The notes under the pieces are model-generated. The model was not told the DNA's origin. It worked only from the letters and a program-made list of their open reading frames with translations, and did not search any database. From Amycolatopsis vastitatis (lineage in GTDB: Bacteria; Actinomycetota; Actinomycetes; Mycobacteriales; Pseudonocardiaceae): a DNA stretch of 64,000 nt. The stretch covers positions 62,001 to 126,000 of the forward strand of contig NZ_NMUL01000043.1 of assembly GCF_002234595.1 (NCBI RefSeq), in the 5' to 3' direction. Below, one piece after another: positions 16,957-25,525 of this stretch; position 1 is the stretch's first letter, and each line of letters begins with the position of its first letter. A program made the position numbers and the translations under genes.

Positions 16957-17772
16957 TCAGCCGAGGAGGCGAGGGGTGGCCTGGGCTTTGATGTCGTCCG
17001 TGTACGTCGAGACGCGCGTGTAGACGCCCGGCTTGCCCGCCTTGGCGCAGCCGTCACCGAAGGAGACGATCCCGATCAGCGTGTCGCCCACGACGAGCGG
17101 GCCGCCGGAGTCGCCCTGGCAGGCGTCGATGCCGCCCTCGGCGTATCCCGCGCACACCATGCTCCGCTGGTCGTAGACGGTGTAGTCGGAATGGCATTCG
17201 CTGTCCGAAACCAGCGGGACCTGGGCGCCGCGGAGGTAGTCGGAGCGGGCGCCGCCGTCGGCGATGCGGCCCCAGCCGAGCACGGTCGCCTGCGTGCCCT
17301 TGCCGTACAACCCCGCGTCACCGCTTTCCGGCAGCTTCGCGGGCCGGTAGCCGAGCTGGCCGCGGACCGTCAGCACCGCGATGTCGTCGCCCTGGGTCGG
17401 GTCGCTGTAACCCCGGCCGATCCAGATCTTCGAGACGGCCAGGACGTCGCCGTCGCTGGTGCGCTTGTCTTCCCGGCCGGCCACCACGCGGATTTCCTGC
17501 TTCGCCAGCGCCTTGGCGCAGTGCGCCGCCGTCGCGACCGCCGTGGAGCTGACGATCACCGCGCCGCAGAACTGGTTGCCGCCCGCGTCGGTCAGGTACA
17601 CCGCGTACGGGTGGTCGGCGAGGGACGCCTGGTTGCCGCCGACGATCCGGGGCTGGTTGGCGGAGGCCTGGTCCGCCGACGCCGTGCCGACCACGACCGG
17701 GACGGCCACCGCCGCGACCGCCAGGAGCGCGCCGCACGCGAGCAGCAGGGATCGGCGGGACTTCACGGACAT
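16957..17772 (-). CDS. Secreted trypsin-like serine protease (S1)
   Basis: A 271-residue precursor with a basic N-terminus and hydrophobic core (residues 8-30), so it is exported by Sec or Tat. The mature enzyme probably begins at IVGGNQ (residue 43), after a short propeptide. The catalytic triad is visible: H84 in TAAHC, D130 in DDIAV, S222 in GDSGGP. D216 in DACQGDS is the S1-pocket aspartate, predicting cleavage after Arg or Lys. Six cysteines fit three disulfides. AAGGGGAAG lies before the ATG. Confidence 0.92.
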   Translation of the reverse strand: MSVKSRRSLLLACGALLAVAAVAVPVVVGTASADQASANQPRIVGGNQASLADHPYAVYLTDAGGNQFCGAVIVSSTAVATAAHCAKALAKQEIRVVAGREDKRTSDGDVLAVSKIWIGRGYSDPTQGDDIAVLTVRGQLGYRPAKLPESGDAGLYGKGTQATVLGWGRIADGGARSDYLRGAQVPLVSDSECHSDYTVYDQRSMVCAGYAEGGIDACQGDSGGPLVVGDTLIGIVSFGDGCAKAGKPGVYTRVSTYTDDIKAQATPRLLG

Positions 17773-17957
17773 GGGTCTTCCCCTTTTCGACGCGGCACAA
17801 GGCTTCGACACGGCACAAGAAAAAAAGCACTCGGCAGCCGAACGACTCCGGTGCGTGAACGAGTGGCCCTGAATACCCTAATCCGAGTGGGCCCGAAACG
17901 GTGTCACTGAAACGGGTGGACTCCGCGCTCACGCACCGCTTCTGCGAAGCTGGCCGG

Positions 17958-18809
17958 ATGCGGCGGAGAGCGAGAACGGCGGCGTGGGCGCTTCTGGCCC
18001 TCCCCCTGGCCGCGTGCTCGTCGGAAGTCCCGTCGACGCCGCACCCCGCCCCCGCGGTGACGACCACGACGAGAGTCACCACCCCGCCGGCGACGACGTC
18101 GAGCGCGCCCGCCGTCACCTGGCAGGTGGGGGCGCGTCCGCTCCCCCGCCGTCCCGACGGCTTCGGCGAGGTCGAGCCGACGCCACCCGAACTGGTGAAC
18201 CGGGCACTTCCGACAAAAGACCTTCTTCCGCCCCCGGCCGGCGACCGCTACGCCGCGACGATCGGTGCCGTGCCCGCCGACGTCCTCGCGCGCAGCACGT
18301 GGCAGCCCGCGTGCCCGGTCAAGGCCACCGACCTCCGCTACCTGAGGCTGGCCTTCTGGGGTTTCGACGGCCACGCGCACACCGGCGAAATGCTGGTGAA
18401 CGCCTCCGGCGCGGCCGGGATCGCCAAGGTGTTCGGGATGCTCTTCGCGGCCCGTTTCCCGCTGGAAGAGATGCGCGTGACCAGCGCGAGCGAGCTCACC
18501 GCGCCGCCGACCGGCGACGGCAACACGACCAGCGCGTTCGTCTGCCGCCCTGCTCGCGGCCTGACGACGTGGTCGGCGCACGCCTACGGGCTCGCCGTGG
18601 ACGTCAACCCGTTCTGCAACCCCTACACCCAGGGCGACCTCGTGCTGCCCGAGCTGGCCTCGGCGTACGTCGACCGCTCGCGCGTCCGGCCGGGCATGGT
18701 CCTGGCCGGCGACGCGACCGTGCGCGCGTTCGCGGCGATCGGGTGGAGCTGGGGCGGGAACTGGCGCAGCCCGACCGACCGGATGCACTTCACCGCCACC
18801 GGCCACTGA
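17958..18809 (+). CDS. M15-family peptidase lipoprotein (VanY/DacB-like)
   Basis: A 283-residue precursor with a lipoprotein signal (LALPLAAC, Cys20), then a Ser/Thr/Pro-rich linker to about residue 65. The catalytic domain carries zinc-ligand motifs SAHAYGLAVDVN (His and Asp) and DRMHF (last His). These define the Peptidase_M15_4 group related to D,D- and L,D-carboxypeptidases and endolysins of peptidoglycan. The family predicts cell-wall trimming outside the membrane. A GAAGCT element sits 6 nt before the ATG. Confidence 0.85.
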   Translation: MRRRARTAAWALLALPLAACSSEVPSTPHPAPAVTTTTRVTTPPATTSSAPAVTWQVGARPLPRRPDGFGEVEPTPPELVNRALPTKDLLPPPAGDRYAATIGAVPADVLARSTWQPACPVKATDLRYLRLAFWGFDGHAHTGEMLVNASGAAGIAKVFGMLFAARFPLEEMRVTSASELTAPPTGDGNTTSAFVCRPARGLTTWSAHAYGLAVDVNPFCNPYTQGDLVLPELASAYVDRSRVRPGMVLAGDATVRAFAAIGWSWGGNWRSPTDRMHFTATGH

Positions 18810-18905
18810 CCGCGTAATACGACCTTAAGCACAACCAGGAACACCCGCCCTCCCGGCGAGGTTGGCTAGGGTGAATCGACCGGACCCGGACCCGCGGAGG
18901 ATGCA

Positions 18906-20300
18906 GTGCCCCACTACGACCTGGTGATCGTCGGGACGGGATCGGGGAATTCCATCCTCGGCCCGGACTTCGCCGGCAAGAAGACGGCGATCGTGGAGAA
19001 GGGCACCTTCGGCGGCACCTGCCTCAACGTCGGGTGCATCCCGACGAAGATGTTCGTGTACGCCGCCGATGTCGCGTACACGCCTTCGCACAGTTCGAAG
19101 TACGGCGTCGACGAAGAGCTGAAGGGTGTGCGCTGGCGCGACATCCGCGACCGCATCTTCGGCCGGATCGACCCGATCGCCGCGGGCGGCGCCGAGTACC
19201 GCCGCAGCCACGAGGACAACGCGAACGTCGACGTCTACGAAGGCACCGGCCGCTTCACCGGGCACAAGGAGCTGCGCGTCGGTTTCGCCGACGGACGCCC
19301 CGACGAGGTGCTGACCGCCGACCGGTTCGTGCTCGCCGCGGGCGGGCGTCCCGTGATCCCGGAGATCCCCGGCCTGGACGCAGTCGACTACTACACCTCC
19401 GACACCGTGATGCGGCTCGACGAGCTGCCCGGGCGGATCGTCATCCTCGGCGGCGGGTACATCGCCGCGGAGTTCGCGCACGTCTTCGCCTCCTTCGGCG
19501 TCCACGTCACGCTGGTCAACCGGTCCGGGCGGTTGCTGCGCTCGGAGGACGACGACATCAGCGAGCGGTTCACGGAGCTGGCTGCGGAACGCTTCGACGT
19601 CCGGCTGGACCGCAAGACCGTGCGGGCGCGCAAGACCGAGGGTGGCGTCGCGCTCGACCTCGAAGGGCCGCAGGGCGCCGAGACCGTCGAGGGCGACCTG
19701 CTGCTGATCGCCACCGGCCGCAAGCCGAATTCGGATCTGCTTGACGTCGCCGCCACCGGGGTGACCACAATGGACAGTGGGCACGTCGTCGTCGACGACT
19801 ACCAGGAGACCGCGGTCGAAGGCATCTACGCGCTCGGCGACCTTTCCTCGCCACACGAGCTGAAGCACGTCGCGAACCACGAAGCGCGCGTCGTGCAGCA
19901 CAACCTCCTGCACCCGGACGAGCGGATCACCGCCGACCACCGGTTCGTGCCGCACGCGGTCTTCACCCACCCGCAGGTGGCCTCGGTCGGGCTCACCGAG
20001 CGGAAGGCTCGCGAGCTGGGCGTGTCCTATGTGGTCTCGAAGCAGGACTACGCGGGGATCGCCTACGGCTGGGCGATGGAGGACACCACGGGCTTCGCGA
20101 AGCTCCTGGCCGACCCGGCGACCGGGCAGCTGCTCGGCGCGCACATCATCGGCCCGCAGGCGTCGTCGGTGATCCAGCCGCTCATCCAGGCGATGAGCTT
20201 CGGCCTCGACGCGCGGAGCATGGCGCGCGGCCAGTACTGGATCCACCCCGCGATGCCGGAGCTGGTCGAGAACGCCCTGCTCAACCTGCCCCTGGACTGA
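18906..20300 (+). CDS. mtr: Mycothione reductase
   Basis: This 464-residue flavoprotein disulfide reductase (EC 1.8.1.15) recycles mycothiol disulfide with NADPH. The redox-active cysteines are in GGTCLNVGCIPTK (C39, C44). FAD motifs are VIVGTGSGN and YALGDLSS; the NAD(P)H motif is VILGGGYIAAEFAHVFASFG. The catalytic His-Glu pair is in HPAMPE (H447, E452), near the C-terminus. Mycothiol is restricted to Actinobacteria, which supports the placement of the window. GGAGG precedes the GTG start. Confidence 0.94.
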   Translation: MPHYDLVIVGTGSGNSILGPDFAGKKTAIVEKGTFGGTCLNVGCIPTKMFVYAADVAYTPSHSSKYGVDEELKGVRWRDIRDRIFGRIDPIAAGGAEYRRSHEDNANVDVYEGTGRFTGHKELRVGFADGRPDEVLTADRFVLAAGGRPVIPEIPGLDAVDYYTSDTVMRLDELPGRIVILGGGYIAAEFAHVFASFGVHVTLVNRSGRLLRSEDDDISERFTELAAERFDVRLDRKTVRARKTEGGVALDLEGPQGAETVEGDLLLIATGRKPNSDLLDVAATGVTTMDSGHVVVDDYQETAVEGIYALGDLSSPHELKHVANHEARVVQHNLLHPDERITADHRFVPHAVFTHPQVASVGLTERKARELGVSYVVSKQDYAGIAYGWAMEDTTGFAKLLADPATGQLLGAHIIGPQASSVIQPLIQAMSFGLDARSMARGQYWIHPAMPELVENALLNLPLD

Positions 20301-20307
20301 GCCGCTG

Positions 20308-21525
20308 TCAGACGAAGCGGTGGCGGCCGGCCAGGACACCGAACACGACCTGGACCAGCAGCAGGCCGAGCAGCATCGCCAGCGGCACGGTCCAGCCGCC
20401 CGCGACGTCGTGCAGCAGGCCGAACAGGAACGGCCCGAGCGCGGCGAAGAGGTAGCCGAAGCCCTGCGCCATCCCGGACAGCCGGGCGGTGTCCGCGCCG
20501 GTCCGCGCGCGCAGCGCGATCACGGTCAGGGCCAGTGAGAACACGCTCATCCCCAGCCCGACGAGGATGCTCCAGAGCAGCGGCGACCACGCCGGGGCCA
20601 GCATCAGCCCGGCCGTCCCGGCGAAGCCGAACCCCCCCAGCACCACGATCCACGGCCCCTGCCCGCGCTGCCGGGCCGCCATCGGCGCGACGACCAGGCT
20701 GATCGGCACGGCGATCAGCGAGACCAGGCCGAACAGCAGGCCGGCGTCGCCGCGCGACACGCCCGCGTCCATCAGCACCTGCGGGAACCAGCCCATCGCT
20801 GCGTAGGCGTAGAACGCCTGCAGGCCGAAGAAGACAGTGACGACCCAGGCCAGCCGGTTGCGCAGCAGCGACCGTCCGGCCTCGGCGGCGGCGTCGTGAC
20901 GCGGTGCCCGTCCGGTGCCGCGGGCTGCGAGAATCCACGCCAGCAGAGCGACGACGGCGAGCACCGCCCAGCCGCCCAGTGCCGGGCGCCAGCCGCCGAA
21001 CGCGTCGCCGAGCCGCGGGGTCACCGCCGACCCGAGCGCGCCGCCGCCTTGCAGCGCGGCGGTGTAGACGCCGGTCAGCACGCCGATCCGGGCCGGGAAG
21101 GAGTCCTTGATGACCACCGGGACGAGCACGTTGATCAGAGCGATCCCGGCGGTGGCGACGAGCGTCCCGCCGAGCACCACGGCCGGGCCGTCGAGCACGC
21201 GCAGCGCGAGCCCGGCCGCCAGCGCGGCGAGCGCGATCGCGATGGCAGCACCGATCCCGGCCCTGCGGGCGAGCAGCGGCGCGGCCAGGCCGGCACCGGC
21301 GAAGCAGAGCGTGGGCAACGTCGTGAGCGCACCCGCCCAGAGCACGGACGCGCCCAGGTCCGCGCGCATTTCGGCCAGCATCGGGCCGACCCCGGTGATG
21401 GCCGGGCGCAGGTTGAGGGCGGTCAGGACCACGGCGACGGCGAGCAGCGTTCCGGCCGCGATCACGCCCGGTGTCCGCGTCGCGACGACGCCGTCCAGTT
21501 CGGGTTCACGCTGTCCGACACGCAT
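20308..21525 (-). CDS. MFS transporter, CynX/NimT family
   Basis: A 405-residue protein with about 12 hydrophobic segments. The opening TALNLRPAITGVGPMLAEM is characteristic of the CynX/NimT (cyanate, 2-nitroimidazole) branch of the major facilitator superfamily; the substrate is unknown. The start is ATG 21525; an ATG four codons upstream at 21537 is an alternative. It is divergent from a FadR-type GntR regulator across 49 bp that hold an inverted repeat, so it is probably that regulator's target. Confidence 0.87.
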   Translation of the reverse strand: MRVGQREPELDGVVATRTPGVIAAGTLLAVAVVLTALNLRPAITGVGPMLAEMRADLGASVLWAGALTTLPTLCFAGAGLAAPLLARRAGIGAAIAIALAALAAGLALRVLDGPAVVLGGTLVATAGIALINVLVPVVIKDSFPARIGVLTGVYTAALQGGGALGSAVTPRLGDAFGGWRPALGGWAVLAVVALLAWILAARGTGRAPRHDAAAEAGRSLLRNRLAWVVTVFFGLQAFYAYAAMGWFPQVLMDAGVSRGDAGLLFGLVSLIAVPISLVVAPMAARQRGQGPWIVVLGGFGFAGTAGLMLAPAWSPLLWSILVGLGMSVFSLALTVIALRARTGADTARLSGMAQGFGYLFAALGPFLFGLLHDVAGGWTVPLAMLLGLLLVQVVFGVLAGRHRFV

Positions 21526-21532
21526 GGCCGCT

Positions 21533-21554
21533 ATCATCGCATACGTAGGATGAT
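21533..21554. promoter_or_regulatory. Inverted repeat between MFS and GntR genes
   Basis: ATCATC (21533-21538) and GATGAT (21549-21554) are perfect inverted arms around a 10-bp centre with partial TACGTA symmetry. The site overlaps the MFS start-codon region and the expected promoters. It is a candidate operator of the adjacent GntR regulator. Confidence 0.5.
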
Positions 21555-21574
21555 TGGATGAAGGGATAAATCCT

Positions 21575-22258
21575 GTGCCTCTGGCCACCCCCCGGCGAGC
21601 AGGCCTCGTCGACCAGGTCATCGAGCAGCTGCGGGCCGCGGTCACGCAGGGCGAATGGCCGATCGGCGAACGCATCCCCACCGAGACCGAGCTGGTCGAA
21701 CAGCTCGGCGTCGGGCGCAACACCGTCCGCGAGGCCGTGCGCGCGCTCGCGCACACCGGGATCCTCGAGGTCCGGCAGGGCGACGGCACCTACGTGCGCG
21801 CCACCAGCGAGGTGTCCGGGGCGATCCGCCGGCTCTGCGGCTCGGAGCTGCGCGAGGTCCTGCAGGTCCGGCGCACCCTCGAGGTCGAAGGCGCGCGGCT
21901 GGCGGCCCTCGGGCGAACCCGGGAGGAGGTCGCCGAGCTGTGGACGCTCCTCGCCCGCCGCGAAGCCGAGCTGCGCGACGGGCGCTGGCAGGACTTCGCG
22001 CGCACCGACGCGGAGTTCCACTGCGCCGTCGTCCGCGCCGGTCACAACCGGCTGCTGACCGAGCTCTACCGCGGCTTGACGGAGGTCATCGCGGCCAGCA
22101 TCGCGACGACGTCGAGCATCGCGCCGGGCGCGGACCACGCGCCGGAGATCGGCCACGAGGGCCTCGCCCAGGCCATCGCCGACCGCGACCCGGACCGCGC
22201 CGCCGCGGAGGCCTGCGGCTTCCTGGACGAACTCCTGGAGCGCATCGAACGCGCCTGA
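21575..22258 (+). CDS. GntR-family regulator, FadR/FCD subgroup
   Basis: A 227-residue regulator. The N-terminal winged helix spans about residues 10-70 (RIPTETELVEQLGVGRNTVREAVR). The C-terminal all-helical FCD domain carries metal-ligand-like positions in DAEFHCAVVRAGHN and GHEGLAQAI. The ligand is probably a small carboxylate. I use GTG 21575, which has AAGGGA 8 nt upstream; an ATG at 21558 runs straight into a stop. Confidence 0.88.
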   Translation: MPLATPRRAGLVDQVIEQLRAAVTQGEWPIGERIPTETELVEQLGVGRNTVREAVRALAHTGILEVRQGDGTYVRATSEVSGAIRRLCGSELREVLQVRRTLEVEGARLAALGRTREEVAELWTLLARREAELRDGRWQDFARTDAEFHCAVVRAGHNRLLTELYRGLTEVIAASIATTSSIAPGADHAPEIGHEGLAQAIADRDPDRAAAEACGFLDELLERIERA

Positions 22259-22277
22259 GCTGGGCTTTACCCGAAAG

Positions 22278-22351
22278 TGGCACCACCGACGACCCCTAAG
22301 GGTGCCATTTCAGGGTTGTCGTGGTGCCACGATGGCGCCATAGTTGCGCCA
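22278..22351 (+). promoter_or_regulatory. Five phased palindromic operators of the RHH regulator
   Basis: Sites of the form TGGYRCCA occur at 22278 (TGGCACCA), 22300 (GGGTGCCA), 22322 (TGGTGCCA), 22333 (TGGCGCCA) and 22344 (TTGCGCCA). All starts differ by multiples of 11 bp, so every site faces the same side of the helix. The last overlaps the start codon of the ribbon-helix-helix gene. This is what cooperative binding by an Arc-type autorepressor would need. Confidence 0.7.
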
Positions 22352-22836
22352 TGGACCTGACGCCCTTCGTGGAAGAACTCCGCCGGGAGCTCGCGGTGGC
22401 CGCCGAGGCGGCGGGCGAGGACGCGGTTGCCCTCGCCGAGCGGCTCACCGCGCCGCTCGAGTCGGCGATCCGGCTCACCCTGCTCGACGCCCTCTCGGCC
22501 GCGGCCGACGAGATCACCCGCGACCTCGCGCCCGGTTCCGTCGAAGTCCGCCTTCGCCGCCGTGACGCCGAATTCGCGGTCGCGCTCCCCGCGACCACCG
22601 AGCCGGCCGTCCAAGAGGAGCCGCCGCCCCCGCCCGAGGCCGACGACGGCGCCGTGGCGCGGATCAACCTGCGGCTGCCCGAACAGCTCAAGCAGCGCGT
22701 CGAGGAAGCCGCGAGCCGGGACCGGCTCTCGATCAACGCCTGGCTCGTCCGGGCCGCCGGCGCCGCGCTGGGCCCGGTCAAGACGTCCCAGCACCGCTCG
22801 CTCTACGGCGACAAGTACACCGGCTGGGTCCGTTAG
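22351..22836 (+). CDS. Ribbon-helix-helix (HicB/Arc-type) regulator
   Basis: A 161-residue protein. The N-terminal half (1-80) is helical with an unknown role (EELRRELAVAAEAAGEDAVALAERL). A Pro/Glu linker follows. The C-terminus has an Arc-type DNA-binding unit (RINLRLPEQLKQRVEEAASRDRLSINAWLVRAA). Such proteins are often labelled HicB-family antitoxins, but there is no HicA here. It is the first gene of an operon with a DUF4097 protein and an ABC exporter and probably represses it. Confidence 0.82.
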   Translation: MDLTPFVEELRRELAVAAEAAGEDAVALAERLTAPLESAIRLTLLDALSAAADEITRDLAPGSVEVRLRRRDAEFAVALPATTEPAVQEEPPPPPEADDGAVARINLRLPEQLKQRVEEAASRDRLSINAWLVRAAGAALGPVKTSQHRSLYGDKYTGWVR

Positions 22837-22892
22837 ACCCGGCCGCTCCGACCAGCGACAACACCGCCAAAGCACCCCAGGAGGGCACAGCC

Positions 22893-23735
22893 ATGCCATT
22901 TTTCGCCACCCCCGAGCCGATCACCGCCACGCTCGACTTCAGCGTCGCCGACGTGCGGATCGTCGCCGGCGACCGCGCCGAAACCACGGTCGAGGTCGAG
23001 CCGGCCGACCCGGGTGACACCGAGGATGTCAAGGCCGCCGCCAAGACCCGCGTCGAGTTCGCCGACGGCGAGCTGCTGGTCAAGGGCCCGAAGTACACCC
23101 ACAAGCTGTGGGGCAAGGGCGGCGCGCTGCACGTCGTGGTCGAACTGCCCGCCGGTTCGCGACTCAGGGGCACCTCCGCGATGGGCGACTTCCGCGTCAG
23201 CGGCCGCATCGGCGACAGCCGCTTCAAGACGTCCCTGGGCAACATCGACCTCGGCGAGACCGCCCGGATCGAGGCCACCACGGCGATGGGCGACGTCTCC
23301 GTCGACCGGGCCACCGGCCACGCCGAAGTCGGCACCGGCTCCGGCGAACTGCGGATCCGCGAGATCGACGGGACCGCCGTGCTCAAGAACTCCAACGGCG
23401 AAACCCGCGTCGGCGAGGTGACCGGCGGACTGCGGGTCAGCACCGCCAACGGCGACATCCTGGTCGACCTCGCGCACACGGCCGTCGACGCGAAGACCGC
23501 CGCCGGCGACATCCGGATCGGCCACGTCGTGCGCGACACCGTCGTCCTCGAAACCGCCGTCGGCGAGATCGAGGTCGGCATCCGCGAGGGCAGTGCCGCG
23601 TGGCTCGTCCTCAACACCGTCACCGGCACCGTGCACAACACGCTCACCGCGGCCGACGGCCCCGGCGGAACCGACGAAACCGTCGAGGTCCGGGCCCGGT
23701 CCACCACCGGCGACATCGTCATCCGCCGGGCCTGA
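22893..23735 (+). CDS. DUF4097-family beta-repeat protein
   Basis: A 280-residue protein made of short beta-strand repeats with recurrent Gly-Asp turns (TTAMGDVSV, TGSGELRI, SNGETRV, TANGDILV, TAAGDIRI, TAVGEIEV), the pattern of DUF4097 beta-helix proteins. No signal peptide or membrane segment is visible. Function is unknown; in bacteria these genes often sit beside regulators and transporters, as here. GGAGGG lies before the ATG; 56 bp separate it from the RHH gene and 27 bp from the ABC gene. Confidence 0.85.
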   Translation: MPFFATPEPITATLDFSVADVRIVAGDRAETTVEVEPADPGDTEDVKAAAKTRVEFADGELLVKGPKYTHKLWGKGGALHVVVELPAGSRLRGTSAMGDFRVSGRIGDSRFKTSLGNIDLGETARIEATTAMGDVSVDRATGHAEVGTGSGELRIREIDGTAVLKNSNGETRVGEVTGGLRVSTANGDILVDLAHTAVDAKTAAGDIRIGHVVRDTVVLETAVGEIEVGIREGSAAWLVLNTVTGTVHNTLTAADGPGGTDETVEVRARSTTGDIVIRRA

Positions 23736-23762
23736 AGACTCCACAAGACAAGGGGAAGATCC

Positions 23763-24719
23763 ATGGCAGACGCCATCGTGGCCGAGGGCCTCGTCAAGAA
23801 GTACGGCACCGTCACCGCGCTCGACGGGATGTCGCTGAGCGTGCCCGAAGGCACCGTGCTCGGCGTGCTCGGGCCGAACGGCGCCGGGAAGACCACCACC
23901 GTCCAGATCCTCACGACGCTGCAGAAGCCGGACGCGGGGAGAGCGACCGTCGCCGGGTTCGACGTCGTGAAGGACGCGCACGAGCTGCGTTCGCACATCG
24001 GTGCTTCGGGGCAGTACGCCGCCGTCGACCCGGAGCTGACCGGGGCCGAAAACCTCGAGATGGTCGGCAGGCTCTACCACCTGGGCACCAAGCGCGCCAA
24101 GGCCCGCGGCCGGGAACTGCTGGCCCGGTTCGGCCTCGACGACGCCGCCGACCGGCCGGTGAAGGGCTACTCCGGCGGCATGCGGCGCCGGCTCGACCTG
24201 GCCGGCGCGCTCGTGGCCAACCCGCCGGTGCTGTTCCTCGACGAGCCCACGACCGGCCTCGACCCGCGGGCCCGCACCGAGCTGTGGGACGTCATCACCG
24301 AGCTGGTCGCGGGCGGCACGACGCTGCTGCTCACCACGCAGTACCTGGAGGAGGCCGACCGGCTCGCCGACAGCATCGCCGTCGTCGACCACGGCCGCGT
24401 GATCGCCCGCGGCACCGCCGACGAGCTCAAGGACCTCGTCGGCGGCGAGCGGATCGAACTGACCGTCGGCACCCACGCCGACCTCGGCGTCGCACGGGAC
24501 ACGCTCGCCCGGCTGGCCAGTGGTGAGCCGCAGGCCGAGGGCTTCCGGGTCACCGCGCCCGTGACCCACGGCGCGAAAGCGCTTACCGAAGCGCTGGCCC
24601 TGCTCGCCGCGGAAGGCGTCGACGTCCGCGACGTCGGCGTCCGCCGCCCCACCCTCGACGACGTTTTCCTCACTCTGACCGGCCGCGAGACGGCCGAACC
24701 CGCGAAGGAGGCCGTGTGA
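23763..24719 (+). CDS. ABC exporter ATP-binding subunit, DrrA type
   Basis: A 318-residue ATPase. Walker A is GPNGAGKTT (residues 37-45), the signature is YSGGMRRRLDLAGAL, and Walker B is VLFLDEPTTGLDP. A C-terminal DUF4162-like domain (about 225-310) is usual for daunorubicin-resistance (DrrA) exporters. It pairs with the permease that follows, whose start overlaps its stop. The family exports hydrophobic drugs or lipids; the actual substrate is unknown. AGGGGAAG precedes the ATG. Confidence 0.93.
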   Translation: MADAIVAEGLVKKYGTVTALDGMSLSVPEGTVLGVLGPNGAGKTTTVQILTTLQKPDAGRATVAGFDVVKDAHELRSHIGASGQYAAVDPELTGAENLEMVGRLYHLGTKRAKARGRELLARFGLDDAADRPVKGYSGGMRRRLDLAGALVANPPVLFLDEPTTGLDPRARTELWDVITELVAGGTTLLLTTQYLEEADRLADSIAVVDHGRVIARGTADELKDLVGGERIELTVGTHADLGVARDTLARLASGEPQAEGFRVTAPVTHGAKALTEALALLAAEGVDVRDVGVRRPTLDDVFLTLTGRETAEPAKEAV

Positions 24720-25522
24720 TGAACGCGGTGCAGCTGGCCGTGACCGACGGCGTCACCATCACCAAGCGCAACTCGATCAAGATCTTGCGGTCGCTGGACC
24801 TGCTCGGGTCGCTCGTGTTCACGCCGGTGATGTTCGTGCTGCTCTTCGGCTTCGTGTTCGGCAGCGTGATCGACATCCCCGGCCTGTCGTACCGCGAGTT
24901 CATGCTGCCGGGGATCTTCACCCTCGCGGTGGCCATGGGCGGCATCGTCACCGGCTACGGGCTGACCGACGACCTGCAGAAGGGCATCATCGACCGGTTC
25001 CGCTCACTGCCGATGTCGCCCGCCGCCGTGCTGATCGGGCGGACCACCGCCGACCTCATCCTCAGCACGGCGAGCCTGCTCATCATGGGCCTGGTCGGCC
25101 TGCTGGTCGGCTGGCGCATCCACACCGGCGTCCTCGAAACGCTCGGCGGCGTCGTCCTGCTGCTCGCCTTCTCCTACGCGCTGTCGTGGGTGATGGGCAC
25201 GCTCGGCCTGGCGGTCCGCAAACCCGAGGTGTTCAACAACGTGTCGATGGTGGTGGTCTTCCCGCTCACCTTCCTGGCCAACACGTTCGTCGACAGCGGG
25301 CGGCTGCCCACGCCGCTGCGGGTGATCGCGGACTGGAACCCGGTCTCGGCGGTCACGCAGGCGGCGCGGGAGCTGTTCGGCAACACCAGTGCCGCGATGC
25401 CGCCACGCGACATCTGGCCGATGCAGCACGCCTTGCTCGCGTCAGTGCTGTGGATCGCGGTGCTGCTGGCGGTCTTCGTGCCGCTTTCGGTGCGCTGCTA
25501 CAAGAAGGCCACCAGCCACTGA
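24719..25522 (+). CDS. ABC-2 type exporter permease, DrrB type
   Basis: A 267-residue permease with six hydrophobic segments. It has the ABC-2 family motif in YREFMLPGIFTLAVA and GLTDDLQKGIIDRFRSLPMS, and a C-terminal PLTFLANTFVDSGRLPTPLRVIADWNPVSA stretch split over several short motifs. The start is ATG 24719, sharing a base with the ATPase stop; GTG 24716 is possible. GAAGGAGG is upstream. It ends 3 bp from the convergent map gene. Confidence 0.92.
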   Translation: MNAVQLAVTDGVTITKRNSIKILRSLDLLGSLVFTPVMFVLLFGFVFGSVIDIPGLSYREFMLPGIFTLAVAMGGIVTGYGLTDDLQKGIIDRFRSLPMSPAAVLIGRTTADLILSTASLLIMGLVGLLVGWRIHTGVLETLGGVVLLLAFSYALSWVMGTLGLAVRKPEVFNNVSMVVVFPLTFLANTFVDSGRLPTPLRVIADWNPVSAVTQAARELFGNTSAAMPPRDIWPMQHALLASVLWIAVLLAVFVPLSVRCYKKATSH

Positions 25523-25525
25523 CGC

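Noticed and set aside
22351..22836. HicB antitoxin of a toxin-antitoxin system
   Set aside because: No HicA-like toxin gene is next to it; the neighbours are a DUF4097 protein and an exporter, so a regulator role fits better.
23763..25522. Daunorubicin resistance
   Set aside because: The DrrA/DrrB label reflects family similarity. No anthracycline or other biosynthetic genes are near, so no substrate is claimed.
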